Shown here: positions 14,134 to 25,300 of the stretch, piece by piece
How the letters are laid out: each line of letters opens with the position of its first letter
Position numbering within the stretch: position 1 is the first letter of the stretch
Assembly: GCA_016215025.1 (NCBI GenBank)
Contig: JACRMI010000068.1
Span: forward strand, 1-34,935
Direction of reading: 5' to 3'
Length of the DNA stretch: 34,935 nucleotides
From: Chloroflexota bacterium
Lineage (GTDB): Bacteria > Chloroflexota > Anaerolineae > UBA4142
The notes under the pieces: model-generated
The model's database searches: none
What the model was told of the DNA's origin: nothing
What the model saw: only the letters and a program-made list of their open reading frames with translations
Program-made: the position numbers and the translations under genes

Positions 14134-15274
14134 TCGTGCTTTCGATCTCCACGTCCACGCTCATTCCCCAACTCAGTCCCTGCAATTTTTCAGCGAGTTC
14201 GATGGTTACCGCATAAACCACGTCGCCTCCCACTTTATTTGCGCGCGGCGCTACGCGCACCACTTTGCCGTTGACATTTGCGTTCAGCGGCTTTACATGC
14301 AAACTCACCGATTGTCCAATCGCCACACGACTCACAGCTCGTTCGCTGAGATCAGTGGTCTCGACTTGGAGTTTGCTCAGATCAGCGAGTGACAGAACGG
14401 TTTGACCCGGCAATATAGTCTCATTTGGATTGACATCGAGCGCGGCAACTGTGCCGGAGAATGGCGCGACCAGTTTCGCATTCTTGAGTTGTTCTGCTGC
14501 AAGATCACGCGCGGCTTGCGCGGCATTCACACTCGCCTGAGTTGCCGCAAGATCATCGGCAGTTGGTTGTAGGCGTGCCAATTGATACTTGGCGTTCTGA
14601 ATACCCGCCAGTGCTTGCTGAATTTGCGAGTTGGTCGGATTGATTCGATTGTTGTAAAGCGACTCGGCTTTCTGATAATCGAGCCAAGCCATTTGCAACT
14701 GGGCGCGTTGCGGCGTCATATCGGCATATGGGTTCGTGTCGCCGCCAATGCGATCATAAGCCGCTTGCGCTTGACTGAGCAATGCTTTCGCTTTGTCGCA
14801 ATCGGCTCTCAGCACGCGAATCTCGTTCTCGGTGGGATGTAACAAGCTATCGTACACTGCTTGTGCTGAAGCCAGGTTCTGCTGAGCCGCAGCCAACTCT
14901 TCGGCAGTGGGTGAATGCTTGAGTTGATTCAACCTAGCTTGAGCCGCCGCGAGATTTGCCTCTGCTTGGCTTTGTTGAGCATTGAGCATAGCGTCATCGA
15001 GTTGCGCCAAGACCTGATCGGCTTTCACTTGATCGCCCACGGCGACTTGGATGCTTTTGATTCTTCCCGCCAACGTGAAACTCAACTGCGCCTTTTGCGC
15101 CGGCGCAATCACACCCGATGCCGTCACCAAACTTCCCGAATCGCCGCGCCCTTCCGCCGTCGATTTCGTAGTTGCAGGCGTTGGTACTGGTTTGGGAGTT
15201 GGCTTACCGCCGCAACCCGCAATCACCGCCATTACGACAGCGAGCAAAATCACCATCAAATATTTGCGTATCAT
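14123..15274 (-). CDS. HlyD/MacA-family membrane-fusion lipoprotein of an ABC exporter
   Basis: The ATG at 15274 follows AAAGGAGG. The N-terminus is a lipoprotein signal with lipobox VIAGC (Cys21), so the mature protein is anchored by lipid. Next come a first barrel-sandwich half (GRIKSIQVAVGDQVKADQVL), a long alpha-helical hairpin rich in Ala/Gln (~110-255), the second barrel half (APFSGTVAALDVNPNETI) and a beta-barrel region to the C-terminus. This is the architecture of periplasmic or extracytoplasmic adaptors in MacAB-type exporters. The stop-start gap to the preceding ATPase gene is 10 nt. It works with the ATPase and the two permeases upstream. Confidence 0.88.
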   Translation of the reverse strand: MIRKYLMVILLAVVMAVIAGCGGKPTPKPVPTPATTKSTAEGRGDSGSLVTASGVIAPAQKAQLSFTLAGRIKSIQVAVGDQVKADQVLAQLDDAMLNAQQSQAEANLAAAQARLNQLKHSPTAEELAAAQQNLASAQAVYDSLLHPTENEIRVLRADCDKAKALLSQAQAAYDRIGGDTNPYADMTPQRAQLQMAWLDYQKAESLYNNRINPTNSQIQQALAGIQNAKYQLARLQPTADDLAATQASVNAAQAARDLAAEQLKNAKLVAPFSGTVAALDVNPNETILPGQTVLSLADLSKLQVETTDLSERAVSRVAIGQSVSLHVKPLNANVNGKVVRVAPRANKVGGDVVYAVTIELAEKLQGLSWGMSVDVEIESTSKP

Positions 15275-15284
15275 CGCGCCTCCT

Positions 15285-16013
15285 TTATGCTGTGATCGGC
15301 TCGAAGATTTCAGGGCTGTGAGTTTTTGTCTCGCCCTTGCTGTTCTCAGAGATTTTCCCATCGCGCAATTCGACGATGCGTCGTGCAAAGGGGACCACTC
15401 GCGGATCATGAGTTGCAAAGAGAAAAGTTGTGCCGGTCTCTTTGTTCAAGCGCTGCATGATCTCCATGACCTGACGACCGTTCAATGTATCCAAGTTGGC
15501 AGTCGGCTCGTCGGCGAGCACGAGGAGTGGACGCGTGGCGATCGCGCGGGCAATCGCGACGCGCTGCTGTTCACCGCCGCTCATCTGATCGGGACGATGA
15601 CGCGCGCGGTCAGACAAACCCACGGCTTGCAACAATTCGTTCACGCGCGCTTTGCGTTCATTTGCTTTTTCGCCAGTCAAAAGCAAGGGGATTTCAATGT
15701 TCTCATACGCCGATAGTCCTGGGATGAGCGCAAAGAATTGGAACACAAAACCGATTGTGCCCTTGCGCAAATCGGCGCGCTGATTGGCGTTGAGTCGGGT
15801 TACATCTTTCCCTTTGACACATACCACGCCACTGGTCGGCTTGTCCAGACAGCCCATCATTTGCAACAGAGTCGTCTTGCCCGATCCGGAAGGACCAACA
15901 ATGGCGGTGAATTCTCCTTCGCCAATTGAAAGATTAACACCACGCAGCGCGTGCGTTTCAACTTGACCAATGCGATAGACGCGTGTCACGTCATGTAGTT
16001 CAAGAGCTTGCAT
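15285..16013 (-). CDS. ABC transporter ATP-binding protein, MacB/LolD type
   Basis: The 242-residue ATPase starts at ATG 16013 after GGAGGTG. It has Walker [10 protein letters not shown] (40-48), a Q-loop in [19 protein letters not shown], the signature [14 protein letters not shown], Walker [10 protein letters not shown] and the H-loop in FATHDPRV. The sequence [19 protein letters not shown] at the N-terminus is typical of the LolD/MacB/FtsE group. It powers the two FtsX-like permeases encoded just upstream in the operon. Confidence 0.93.
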   Translation of the reverse strand: MQALELHDVTRVYRIGQVETHALRGVNLSIGEGEFTAIVGPSGSGKTTLLQMMGCLDKPTSGVVCVKGKDVTRLNANQRADLRKGTIGFVFQFFALIPGLSAYENIEIPLLLTGEKANERKARVNELLQAVGLSDRARHRPDQMSGGEQQRVAIARAIATRPLLVLADEPTANLDTLNGRQVMEIMQRLNKETGTTFLFATHDPRVVPFARRIVELRDGKISENSKGETKTHSPEIFEPITA

Positions 16014-16036
16014 TTCACACCTCCACAAATTTTCGA

Positions 16037-17263
16037 TCACTGCGCCGACCGCAGCGCATCAATTGGCTCCAGGCGCGCAGCGTGCCATGCCGGATAGAGT
16101 GAAGCCAGTAACGTAATAACGAGTGCGGCGATGGACAATCCCAGCGTACCCAATGGCGAAAAACGCGCGTAGATGGTACTGCTAAAGGCGATGGCAGCGC
16201 CAGCCAGTTCAGCTTCCTCGCCAATACTGTAACCGACGGTAGCGAAATATAGAACGCCGAGCGATCCAAAGATGATCCCAACGATAATACCTGCAATCGC
16301 CAGCGCGCCAGCTTCCATCAAAAACATCGTGAGAATTTGGCGTCCTTTCATTCCCAACGAAGCCAGGATGCCCATTTCGCGCGTGCGCTCAAAGACGGAC
16401 ATGAGCAATGTATTGGCGATGACGACTGCCACCACGGCGAGCACCATCAGGTACAACAGGTTCATGATGCCATATGAAGCTTCAACGGTTTGCAACAATA
16501 CTTGATTGAGCTCGCGGTACGTCAGTGTAATCAGCGAAGGTCCGCGCAATGCAAAAGCGACTCTATCCGCATCTTCCTGTTGGTGAAGCAGGATAAAGAT
16601 AGCGCTCGCCCGCCCTTCGGTGCGCGTAAATGCTTGCGCCTTGGTTATTGGCATGAAAACACTGGTCTCGTCATAGGTCGGGGTGTTAGTATTGAACAAG
16701 CCGCGAATGGTAAAGAGCGCTTCGTCGGGTTGCTCGTTAGACGTGTTCACCAACAAGCTGACCTGGGAGCCGGCACTCAAGCCCAAGCTCTTTGCCAATT
16801 TCTCGCCGATCAAGATACCACTGCGATCATCGGATGCGAGAAACGAACCAACGACTAACGATCCTTTGATCGGGGCATATGCCGCAGATTGTGGATCAAT
16901 GCCCAACACCCGCACGCCGGTCGTCTCATCGCGTGAACCCAGGATGCCGCTCGCCCACAAGATTGGCGTTGCGGCTTGCACACCGGGCAATGCTTGCGCG
17001 CGGGTTGCCAAACTCGATGCATCGTTCAACAAATCTTCCCATTTGAGACTGATTTTGTCCTCATCGTAAGATTCTGCTCGCACTTGCACGTGACCCGTTT
17101 GCAAGCGAATAGTATTCTCCAACGCACCAGCGACTTCTCCCTCGATGAGACCATTCATCGCGATGAGGAGTGCCAGCCCCAATGCCACCGCGATCAGCGT
17201 CAAGGTCGACCGCCGTCTATTGCGATTCAAATCACGGAATGCCAACTTGAATAGCGTCAACAT
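16037..17263 (-). CDS. ABC transporter permease, MacB/LolE (FtsX-domain) family
   Basis: The 408-residue permease starts at ATG 17263 after GGAGGTAAAG. It has the type VII exporter plan: an N-terminal helix after the amphipathic [17 protein letters not shown], a large MacB_PCD extracytoplasmic domain (~45-270), and three C-terminal helices of the FtsX domain, including [21 protein letters not shown] and [16 protein letters not shown]. Such permeases act by mechanotransmission, moving lipoproteins, peptides or small toxins across the envelope. It pairs with the second permease encoded 57 nt upstream to form a heterodimer. Confidence 0.9.
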   Translation of the reverse strand: MLTLFKLAFRDLNRNRRRSTLTLIAVALGLALLIAMNGLIEGEVAGALENTIRLQTGHVQVRAESYDEDKISLKWEDLLNDASSLATRAQALPGVQAATPILWASGILGSRDETTGVRVLGIDPQSAAYAPIKGSLVVGSFLASDDRSGILIGEKLAKSLGLSAGSQVSLLVNTSNEQPDEALFTIRGLFNTNTPTYDETSVFMPITKAQAFTRTEGRASAIFILLHQQEDADRVAFALRGPSLITLTYRELNQVLLQTVEASYGIMNLLYLMVLAVVAVVIANTLLMSVFERTREMGILASLGMKGRQILTMFLMEAGALAIAGIIVGIIFGSLGVLYFATVGYSIGEEAELAGAAIAFSSTIYARFSPLGTLGLSIAALVITLLASLYPAWHAARLEPIDALRSAQ

Positions 17264-17320
17264 TCTTTACCTCCACCACCCCATAGACGAACATAGCGAG
17301 CTTGCGTCTTTGGCAATTCG

Positions 17321-18550
17321 TCATACGTAATGCAGCGCCTCGGCTGGCTCACGCTTGGATGCTTGCCAAGCGGGATAGAGTGCCGCCAGTGCCGCGATGA
17401 TAACAATCGTCAGACCCCGTTGGATCACAACATCGATGCCGATCTGGGGAAAGATGCGGTCACCGATCAGTGCTAAAACCTCTGTGGCTTGTGATAATAT
17501 GCCCCATTCAAAACCAACCTGGCTCAAATATCCGACGATCAATCCGCCTATCGCACAACCCATCAACGCGCCCACCACTCCGATCAGAATTCCTTCCAAC
17601 AGAAATAGCGTCATGATTTCTCGGCGCTTTAATCCCATGGCTGCCAGCAGACCGATTTCGCGCGTGCGCTCGAACACCGCCATCAGCATTAGATTGAGAA
17701 CACCGATGCCGGCGATCAACAGCACAACAAAGCCAAGCATGCCCAACGTTTCTTTGTGTCTCTGCTCGGTCTGCCTCATTTCTGGGTTCACGGTTTTCCA
17801 TGAATCCACTTCATAAGGGGGCAAGGCAGCCTGCAACACGGCGACTGTTTGTTCCTCCTGTCCAACGTCTTTGAGCATGACCACTACCTCGGTCGCTTGA
17901 TCGCGCAGATCAAAGAGTGCCTGCGCTTCAGCCAACGACACGTACACCACACGCTTTTCAATCTCTCCAAGTCCCAGGTTGAAAATACCGATGATGGTCA
18001 TCGTGCGTCGGCGCGTTTGCTCATGGGTAGCACGTCCCACCAATTCAATCCGGTCGCCAACCGTAATGTCCAATCGCTGAGCCAGCGCCTTGCCGACAAG
18101 GATCATATCTTCGTCACGTGAAGTGAGATAACGTCCTTGATTGATTTTCCCGGCGATCAAACTCACCGGGGCTTCTTGCTCCGGCTCGATACCGACAATG
18201 GCAACTGGAAAAGTGCCCTCACGGCTACTGACCATGCCGGAGGTGTTGATGCGACGGGAAGCGGCAACAACCTCGGGTTGGGCTTGAGCTGCTTGCACAA
18301 TCACGTTCGCATTCTCCAGAGGATAGAGTGGCAATCGTTCCGCACGTTCGCGATAACCTGGCGCGTGGATTTGGACGTTCCCGCCTTGCAATTTGATAAA
18401 GTTGCCAAACGACGCCGTGATAGACCCAACGATGACGCCATCCATCAACAGCATCAGGGTGAGTCCCAGCACAATCGCGATGATGGCGATCAGCGTGCGC
18501 CGCCAGTTGCGCCAAATGTTGCGCCAAGCCATTCTCAATAGATTACCCAT
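17321..18550 (-). CDS. ABC transporter permease, MacB/LolC (FtsX-domain) family
   Basis: ATG 18550 is preceded by GAAGGAG. The 409-residue product repeats the layout of the next gene: amphipathic start MAWRNIWRNWRRTLI, transmembrane helix ~20-40, periplasmic-type domain to ~275, then three helices with FERTREIGLLAAMGLKRREIM and YPAWQASKREPAEALHYV. The two permeases are paralogs. It is the first gene of the exporter operon, whose upstream region carries the phased GGTGA repeats. Confidence 0.9.
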   Translation of the reverse strand: MGNLLRMAWRNIWRNWRRTLIAIIAIVLGLTLMLLMDGVIVGSITASFGNFIKLQGGNVQIHAPGYRERAERLPLYPLENANVIVQAAQAQPEVVAASRRINTSGMVSSREGTFPVAIVGIEPEQEAPVSLIAGKINQGRYLTSRDEDMILVGKALAQRLDITVGDRIELVGRATHEQTRRRTMTIIGIFNLGLGEIEKRVVYVSLAEAQALFDLRDQATEVVVMLKDVGQEEQTVAVLQAALPPYEVDSWKTVNPEMRQTEQRHKETLGMLGFVVLLIAGIGVLNLMLMAVFERTREIGLLAAMGLKRREIMTLFLLEGILIGVVGALMGCAIGGLIVGYLSQVGFEWGILSQATEVLALIGDRIFPQIGIDVVIQRGLTIVIIAALAALYPAWQASKREPAEALHYV

Positions 18551-18741
18551 GTGCCTCAACTCCTTCGACGGAATGCGCTTGGTATTCCGCCGAACCAATT
18601 CGGATGAGAGAAATCAGAGGCAAGTTCAAATTCAAAATCTCTTCCAAAATCCCGTGCAATGCCGACTGATCGACCACTGCACAGGTGTGCGTGGTCATGA
18701 GTGCCCAGTGCGAGAATTAGCCAGAGTGTAAACGCTAGGTG

Positions 18742-18793
18742 GGTGAGTTGTAATCACCAATTGGGTGAATGAGATAGGTGATTAGGAAGGTGA
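18742..18793. repeat. Phased GGTGA motifs, candidate operator
   Basis: GGTGA occurs at 18742-18746, 18764-18768, 18777-18781 and 18789-18793, with an inverted copy (TCACC) at 18754-18758. Start-to-start distances are 22, 13 and 12 nt, close to multiples of a helical turn. They lie 190-240 nt upstream of the exporter operon start and beside the MalT-like gene's end. MalT-family activators bind arrays of short direct repeats, so this may be the regulator's target. Confidence 0.45.
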
Positions 18794-18800
18794 AAAGCTC

Positions 18801-18833
18801 AAAAAAAAAACTCTCCCACTTGCGGTGGGAGAG
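18801..18833 (-). terminator. Strong intrinsic terminator of the MalT-like gene
   Basis: On the minus strand a 9-bp stem (CTCTCCCAC with GTGGGAGAG, loop 5 nt, 18811-18833) is followed immediately by ten Ts (18801-18810). It lies about 36 nt after the stop codon at 18870. Confidence 0.9.
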
Positions 18834-18869
18834 GCGAATCACTCGGTATCAAGATTATGCAGAACTGCC

Positions 18870-21611
18870 TTAAATCAGTTCTAGCTTTCTGGCATGCTCG
18901 ATGGCTTCATACCGACTGTGAACGTTCAGTTTGCTATAGATATTTTTGATATGAGAGCGGACCGTATTCATCGAGACAAACAGCTTTTGAGCGATTTCCG
19001 TGCTTGATAGGTCGGTCGCCAAAAGTCGCAACACCTCGCGCTCACGTTCGCTGAGCAGCTCAGCAAGTTGAGTAGTCTGAGCAGGTTCCGCTGAGAGCGA
19101 CTGCTCTTCCCCGATTTTCCGTTCTTTCTTCTTCTCCTCAACTTCGAACGCGTCAAGCAATTTCGTAACGTATTCCGACTCGACGCCATGTGACGAGGCT
19201 GTCCGAAGTAAACTCTGCATTGGCTCGCCCTCATCGACAAACAGGCGCACATATCCTTCTGGCTCTGCAATTGCAAGTGCTTGCTTCAATGATTCGATGG
19301 CTTGATGGGTATCGCCAAGTGCTTGGAATATGAGTGAACGGACGGCGAGAATTTCGATTACCCAGGCGGAACGTCCGTGCGTTTGAGAGATTTGAGCGAG
19401 CTGCTCAAGTAGTTCGAGTGCTTCAAAGTTTTTGCCTTGGGCAACTAACAACCTTGCCAGCGCAATGTCTTCTTTGATATGCATTAGGATCGCATCATCC
19501 TTTTTGCTCAGCCTGCGTTTCTGCAAGACTTGCGCCGCTGCGTCTAGTTTGTTTTGCCTTAAGAGAGCATGGGCTTGCCATCCGTTTGCCGATGCGATGA
19601 TCCATGGGGGAACGTGTGATTTTTGTCCCAGTTTTTCCAACTTTAGCAATATCTCTTCGATACCCGCCAAGTCATTGCTGAAAATACGAACGTGAGCCAG
19701 ACCAACGTAACTGAATCCAAGCATCACGACATTGCCTTCCTGCTCACACAACGCGGCACCCTTTTGAGTACATTCATTGGCTCTTTCTAGGTCATTCCAT
19801 TCACACAAAACTTGACCGAGGATGACCATCAGCACGCCTGCCCTACCCGTTTCCCCTAAACCATTCGCCTGTGCAAGCTGCAAACCTTCTTGACACGTTT
19901 GGGCGGCACGGTGCAACTGACCTTGCTGCATTTCATTCGTGGCGATTTTCGCCGCTGCCATCAAGGCATAATATACATTTCCAATCGCTTGGTTGATCGC
20001 TATGGCTTGCCGATAATGGTGAATGGCGGATGCAATGTCACCACTCCAACTGTACGCATCACCCAAGATCGTTTCCGCCCCGCTGCGCCACATCGAATTG
20101 CCTTCAGGCAAAAGCTCCAGCGCCTCTTGTGAGAATTGAGCCATCGCACGCGGATCACCCCGAAAGAGACCGGTGTATGCCCTGACCATCGCGATCATGC
20201 CTTTGAGTTTCTTATCGCGCCGTCTGGTTGATTCGGTTGAAGCAGAGCTCAATGCGCGTTCAGCCATTTGCAGATGTTGTTCTGTCTCGCCCAGTCGTCC
20301 CGCCATGAACAACACAATCGCATGATGGATGGTCAATTCGGGCCAAGAAGACACTAGTTCGTCGGGGAGTGTTTCCAGCCAGCGTGACAAAGTGCCTATC
20401 TCGCCACGCGCCCATAAAGCTTCCGCTTGCCGACTAACCAGATTTGCCGCTCGCTCGAATTCACCGGCCGACAACGCATGATCGATGGATTCGTAGATCA
20501 ACCCTTTCTGCTCGCACCACTCGCTAGCGCGGCGATGCAACTCTGCCATCATAGCAGGTTGGGTTTGCTGCAAGCGACTGCGTAGCGAGTCGGCGAAAAG
20601 ATGATGATAACGATACCAACGCTGGTTGTCGTCAATCGGAACGACAAATAGATTAGCGTGCTCCAAATGTTCCAACATTGCTTGACTTGAGCCAACGATG
20701 GAGGGCCGCGGATCAATCACAGAGTCGCACAAAGAGCCGGTCATGCGATCCAAAATCGAAGTCTGCAACAAGAACGCTTGGACATGCTCGGGTTGTCGTT
20801 CCAGCACTTCTTCGATGAGGTAATCCAGAACATGATGTTGGCTCCCAGAAAACTCGGCGATAAAGTGCCGGATATCCGCGCGACCTTTCATCGATACAGC
20901 TGCCATTTGCAAGCCAGCAACCCAGCCTTCGGTTCTAGACGCGAGTGTAGCTATATCATCGGCGGTGAGTTTCAAATCCATAACTTGATTCAGAAACTCG
21001 ATTGTTTCCTCGCGCGTAAAACGTAGATCTGTCTGTCGCAGTTCGATCATTTCTCCACGGGCACGCATCCGCGCAATTGACAGAGGCGGATCCACACGCG
21101 TGGAGATAACGATATGTATCTGCGGAGGAAGATGATCGAGAAGAAAAGTGAGTGCATCGTGAACAGGTTGTGTTCTAATCAAATGATAATCATCGAGGAC
21201 AAGAACAAGTTGATCGGGAATGCCGGCGATTTCATTGAGCAGAGTGGTAAGTGCTGTATTTAGTTGTATGGCTTGAGGAGGTTGCAACATGGCCAGAGCC
21301 GCCATGCCGACATCTGGCTCGATGGTCTGTAGCGCAGCGACCAAGTAAGTGATAAAGCGCGCGACATCATTGTCCTCTTGGTCAAGGGAGACCCAAGCAA
21401 CTGGTACTTTGCTATGCGCGATCCATTCACTGAGCAGTGTCGTCTTGCCAAAACCGGCTGGCGCGGAGACGAGAGTCAATTTGCGACCGGAACCGGCACT
21501 CAATCGCTCAATTAGAAGCGGACGCAGCACCAAGCCAGGACGTGGTTTGGGGATATATAGTTTTGTTTTGACAAGTGGAGCCTGATTCAACAATGAATGC
21601 AAGTGATCCAT
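18870..21611 (-). CDS. MalT-like STAND transcriptional regulator with LuxR DNA-binding domain (913 aa)
   Basis: The length matches MalT-type regulators. The N-terminal NOD module has Walker A APAGFGKTT (~50-58) and Walker B LVLVLDDYH (~133-141). A winged-helix region (~250-370) is followed by a long helical TPR-like sensor (~380-800). The C-terminal LuxR helix-turn-helix (~848-910) reads LSEREREVLRLLATDLSSTE and then VRSHIKNIYSKLNVHSR. Members are ATP-dependent switches that activate transcription after binding an inducer. The ligand is unknown here. It is encoded alone, ended by its own strong terminator, and lies between the exporter operon and a two-component pair; the ribosome site before its ATG is weak. 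Confidence 0.92.
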   Translation of the reverse strand: MDHLHSLLNQAPLVKTKLYIPKPRPGLVLRPLLIERLSAGSGRKLTLVSAPAGFGKTTLLSEWIAHSKVPVAWVSLDQEDNDVARFITYLVAALQTIEPDVGMAALAMLQPPQAIQLNTALTTLLNEIAGIPDQLVLVLDDYHLIRTQPVHDALTFLLDHLPPQIHIVISTRVDPPLSIARMRARGEMIELRQTDLRFTREETIEFLNQVMDLKLTADDIATLASRTEGWVAGLQMAAVSMKGRADIRHFIAEFSGSQHHVLDYLIEEVLERQPEHVQAFLLQTSILDRMTGSLCDSVIDPRPSIVGSSQAMLEHLEHANLFVVPIDDNQRWYRYHHLFADSLRSRLQQTQPAMMAELHRRASEWCEQKGLIYESIDHALSAGEFERAANLVSRQAEALWARGEIGTLSRWLETLPDELVSSWPELTIHHAIVLFMAGRLGETEQHLQMAERALSSASTESTRRRDKKLKGMIAMVRAYTGLFRGDPRAMAQFSQEALELLPEGNSMWRSGAETILGDAYSWSGDIASAIHHYRQAIAINQAIGNVYYALMAAAKIATNEMQQGQLHRAAQTCQEGLQLAQANGLGETGRAGVLMVILGQVLCEWNDLERANECTQKGAALCEQEGNVVMLGFSYVGLAHVRIFSNDLAGIEEILLKLEKLGQKSHVPPWIIASANGWQAHALLRQNKLDAAAQVLQKRRLSKKDDAILMHIKEDIALARLLVAQGKNFEALELLEQLAQISQTHGRSAWVIEILAVRSLIFQALGDTHQAIESLKQALAIAEPEGYVRLFVDEGEPMQSLLRTASSHGVESEYVTKLLDAFEVEEKKKERKIGEEQSLSAEPAQTTQLAELLSEREREVLRLLATDLSSTEIAQKLFVSMNTVRSHIKNIYSKLNVHSRYEAIEHARKLELI

Positions 21612-21662
21612 GCTGTCTCACTTTCTGCTTTAGGGCAGTGAGCGGGCCTCACAATCGATCTG

Positions 21663-22337
21663 CTATTCACTGATTCTGGGCGGCACATCCTCCAACGATG
21701 CCAGCCCTTCTTTGAGCGCGTAGAGTGCAGCTTGCGTACGGCTCGCGAGATGCAGTTTGCCGAGAATATTGCTGATGTGTTTGCTCACCGTGATTTTGGC
21801 AACCGACAACTCATCGGCGATTTCGCGATTGCTCTTGCCGTGCGCGATCAAACGCACGACTTGTTCCTCGCGTTCAGTCAATGGATGAGTTGTAGGAGCT
21901 TCCTGGGTTGGATGCGCCATTTCTTGCAACACCTTGAGCGCGATTGATGAATCGAGCGAGGGTTGACCTTGGTGAACTTGGCGAATCGCTTGAAGCAATT
22001 CCGTCGGGCTAGAGTCTTTCAGCAAATAGCCCAGCGCCCCCGCCTTAATCGCTGGAAACACTTTGTCATCGGCGGCGAAACTGGTGAGCACCAAAACGTG
22101 TACGTCGGGATGTGCAGTGGTGATTTGCCGCGTGGCTTCGATGCCATCGACCTTGGGCATCATCAAGTCCATCAGAATCACATCCGGCTTGAGTGACCCG
22201 GCTTGCGTGATGGCCGCTGCGCCGTTCGCCGCTTCGCCGATGACTTGAATGCCGCGGTCCTTCGACAACAGCGCGCGAATTCCTTTGCGTACGATCTCGT
22301 GATCATCAACCACCAGTACTCGAATCGCATCGTTCAT
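21663..22337 (-). CDS. NarL/FixJ-family response regulator (pair 1)
   Basis: The receiver domain (residues 1-~125) has the acidic pocket VVDDHE (Asp11-12), phospho-acceptor Asp57 in VILMDLMMPKVDG, the Thr/Ser in VLVLTSF and Lys in YLLKDSS. The LuxR-type DNA-binding domain follows (~150-212): LTEREEQVVRLIAHGKSNRE, then SVAKITVSKHISNILGKLHL. The ATG overlaps the TGA of the kinase gene as ATGA, with the GGAGGTGAAAA ribosome site inside the kinase's last codons, so translation is coupled and the two form a cognate pair. Confidence 0.94.
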   Translation of the reverse strand: MNDAIRVLVVDDHEIVRKGIRALLSKDRGIQVIGEAANGAAAITQAGSLKPDVILMDLMMPKVDGIEATRQITTAHPDVHVLVLTSFAADDKVFPAIKAGALGYLLKDSSPTELLQAIRQVHQGQPSLDSSIALKVLQEMAHPTQEAPTTHPLTEREEQVVRLIAHGKSNREIADELSVAKITVSKHISNILGKLHLASRTQAALYALKEGLASLEDVPPRISE

Positions 22338-25300
22338 TTTTCACCTCCCACGGGCACTCGAACTACCACCTGCGTTCCTTTTCCTGGCGCGCTTTCAATT
22401 TGTACCGTGCCGCCGATGCGCTGAACACGTTCGCGCATCCCCCGCAAACCCAGTCCGCTTCTCTCACTTGCATTTTCAAGATCGAATCCGATCCCGTCAT
22501 CCGATACTTGCAAGTGGATTTCATTTTGGGAAAACTGGACACACACCTGAACCGATTGCGCGTGCGCGTGGCGAATGACATTGTTCAACGCTTCTTGTAC
22601 GATGTGATATAGTTCTTCCTGCATTGAGAATGGTAATTGCTCCACCAATCGATCATCATTCACTCGCAACTCGGTCTTCATTCCGCCGCGTCCTTCGACG
22701 GCATTCAAGCGTGTCCGCAATGCAGCGATCAATCCATTCTTTTCCAGCGCAGGCGGGCGCAGCTCGAAAATGAGCAGACGCATTTCGCGCAAAGCATCTT
22801 GCGCCGTGTCACGCAACTCGTTCAGAAAATCGCTCGCTTCGCCGATTTCTTTTTCGGCGAGTGAACGTGTTGCGGCTTCGGCGTAGAGCATCACACTGTA
22901 GAGCGATTGCGTCACCGAATCGTGCAGCTCGCGCGCAAGGCGACTGCGTTCCGCGGTAGTTGCCAGTTGTTGCGCCTGTTTATACAATCGCGCATTTTCG
23001 ATGGCGATGCCCACTTGTTGTCCAATCGCCGAGAGAAGCGCCGATTCATCCGCCGTCAACGTGCGCGGTGTTTTAGAACTCAAGCCGAACGCACCGACGA
23101 TTTTGCTCTTTGCTACCAACGGAACAGTGAAGAGCGATTGAAAATCAGCGCGAAGAACTTGGGTTTTCGCCTCACTCTCGGGGTAATCGCGTGCCACCTG
23201 CCATTCCAGAATCCGTTCGGCACTGAGGGTCTGACCTGGCAACGCGACCGACAGCGGCACTCGCATTCCCATTCTTTGTTTGAACTCGGCTGACAATCCA
23301 CTCGCGGCACTGAGTACCAAAGACTGGGAACCATCATCCAATTCGTACGCCGCACCAGCATCCATCCCGCAAACTTGCATCGTCTGATCGAGCGCATCAC
23401 ACATAATTTTACCGAGATTCAATGATTGACTCACTGTCGCTGCAATCGAATTCAGCGCCGCGAGTTCACGCGTGCGTTCTTCCACGCGGCGTTCGAGCGT
23501 TTGATAAGCCGCTTGTAAGGCTTGTTGCGCTTGCTTTTGCTCATCGATGTTCTCCACCATGCCAATCATCATCTGCGGATCAGCATTCGCACTTCGGACG
23601 ATTGAGGCAGAATAGCGTCCCCAGAAAGATTTCCCATCTTTGGCAACGTAACGTTTTTCAAGTTGATAACTATCGCGCTTGCCATCCAACAATTCTTGAT
23701 AGAGCAGACGGTCCTGAACAGCATCCTCAGGATGAGTAAATGCTTCGAGTCGCATGTGAGCGAGTTCATCACCTGTATAGCCCAGGATTTGTTGATAGGC
23801 GCAGTTCGATTGAATCGTGTGGTTGTGCCAATCGGTTGCATTCGCATCCCATTCCGTCACGTGAATTCCGATGGGCGCGCCCTCGAACACGGCGCGAAAC
23901 CGCATCTCACTCTTGCGTAACGCTTCCTGGGATCGCTGATATTCAATGGCGATACCGACCAAGTGTGCGGCAGTCGCAATTGTGCGAAGTTCATCCTGGG
24001 TCGGCACGCGCGGCTGGCGATAATACATCGCAAACGTTCCGACGACCTGCCCATTCGATGCAATGACTGGCTCCGACCAGCACGCGCGGAACCCGTATTC
24101 CACCGCGAGACTACGCAAGCCATCCCAACGCGGATCGGTGAGAATATCTTCAACGATCACCCGCTCGCGGCGATAACACGCTGTCCCGCACGATCCAACC
24201 ATTGGTCCGATTTCCAAACCTTCGATGGAATCCACATAGTCTTTAGGCAGACTCACCGATGCGCCAATGTGCAAATGTTTGCCATCGTCATCCAAAAGCA
24301 AAATCAAACCCAGCATCCCGCGCCATTGCTCCTCGACAATTCGAATCAACGTGTGGAGCATTTCCGAGAAATTGCCGCCTGTCGCAAGCAGTTCCAGAAA
24401 CTGGCGTTGTCCTGCTTGATGTGTCTGTTCGCGTTTATGCTCTAGCGCGTTCGCAAAAATTTCGCCGACGATGCGAAGCAGCGCAATCGTATCATCCACC
24501 CAGGTTTTCTCCGTCAGCACCGAATCTAAACCCAGGAATCCAACGAGCGTACCGCGACACACCATCGGAACAGCGAGGAGTGATTGAATTTTTTCTATTT
24601 CAAATTCTTTTTTCTCGGCACTTGCTTCAGGTGGAAGCGCATCGAGCGAAGGTACGTGCACCACTTCCAGTCGCTTGAGTCGTGTCATCAACCAGGAAAA
24701 CGTTTCAATCGGGACCGATTTCAATTTGGCGATGAACGATTCGATGCCAGCGGCGCACCATTCGTGCGTATTGTCCATCGTTGCGCCATCGCTCGCCATC
24801 AGGAAAACGTAACTGCGGTCAACGTGCGAAAATTCGCCAATCGCTTGCAGAGCGTGCGCAATGCCACTGTCGATTTCGTCAGGAGCCAGGTTGATAAATT
24901 CGGAGGAGATGCTCGTGATCAGTCGTTCGAACTTGAGACGCGCTTGGAGTGTCTCTTCGATCTGTTTGCGGTCGGTGATGTCGGTGTGCGAACCCAGCAT
25001 TCGATACGGCGTACCTTGTGCGTCGCGGAGCGCGATGCCGCGCGCGAGCGCCCAGCGATACGAACCATCTTTGTGTTTAAGGCGATGCTCTAATTCGTAC
25101 GAGGGGGTTTTGCCTTGCAGATATTCTTGGATAAGCGCGAGCGCGCGTTCCGCATCATCGGGATGAACGAGATTACGCCAATCGTCGAACGTGTTGCCGA
25201 TTTCATCGTCGGCGTAACCCAGCATCGCTTTCCAACGCAGTGAAAAGTAGACTTGATTTGTTTTTAAATCCCAATCCCAGATGCCGTCGTTGGTTGCGCA

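Larger units (their letters stand above)
18551..18869. other. Regulatory gap between MalT-like regulator and exporter operon
   Basis: These 319 nt contain no gene. They hold the terminator of the regulator gene and the repeated GGTGA motifs, both listed separately. The remaining ~180 nt next to the permease start show no clear promoter by eye. Confidence 0.6.

Noticed and set aside
18742..18793. CRISPR array
   Set aside because: The repeats are only 5 nt long with 7-17 nt spacing, far too short for CRISPR repeats and spacers; no cas gene is present.
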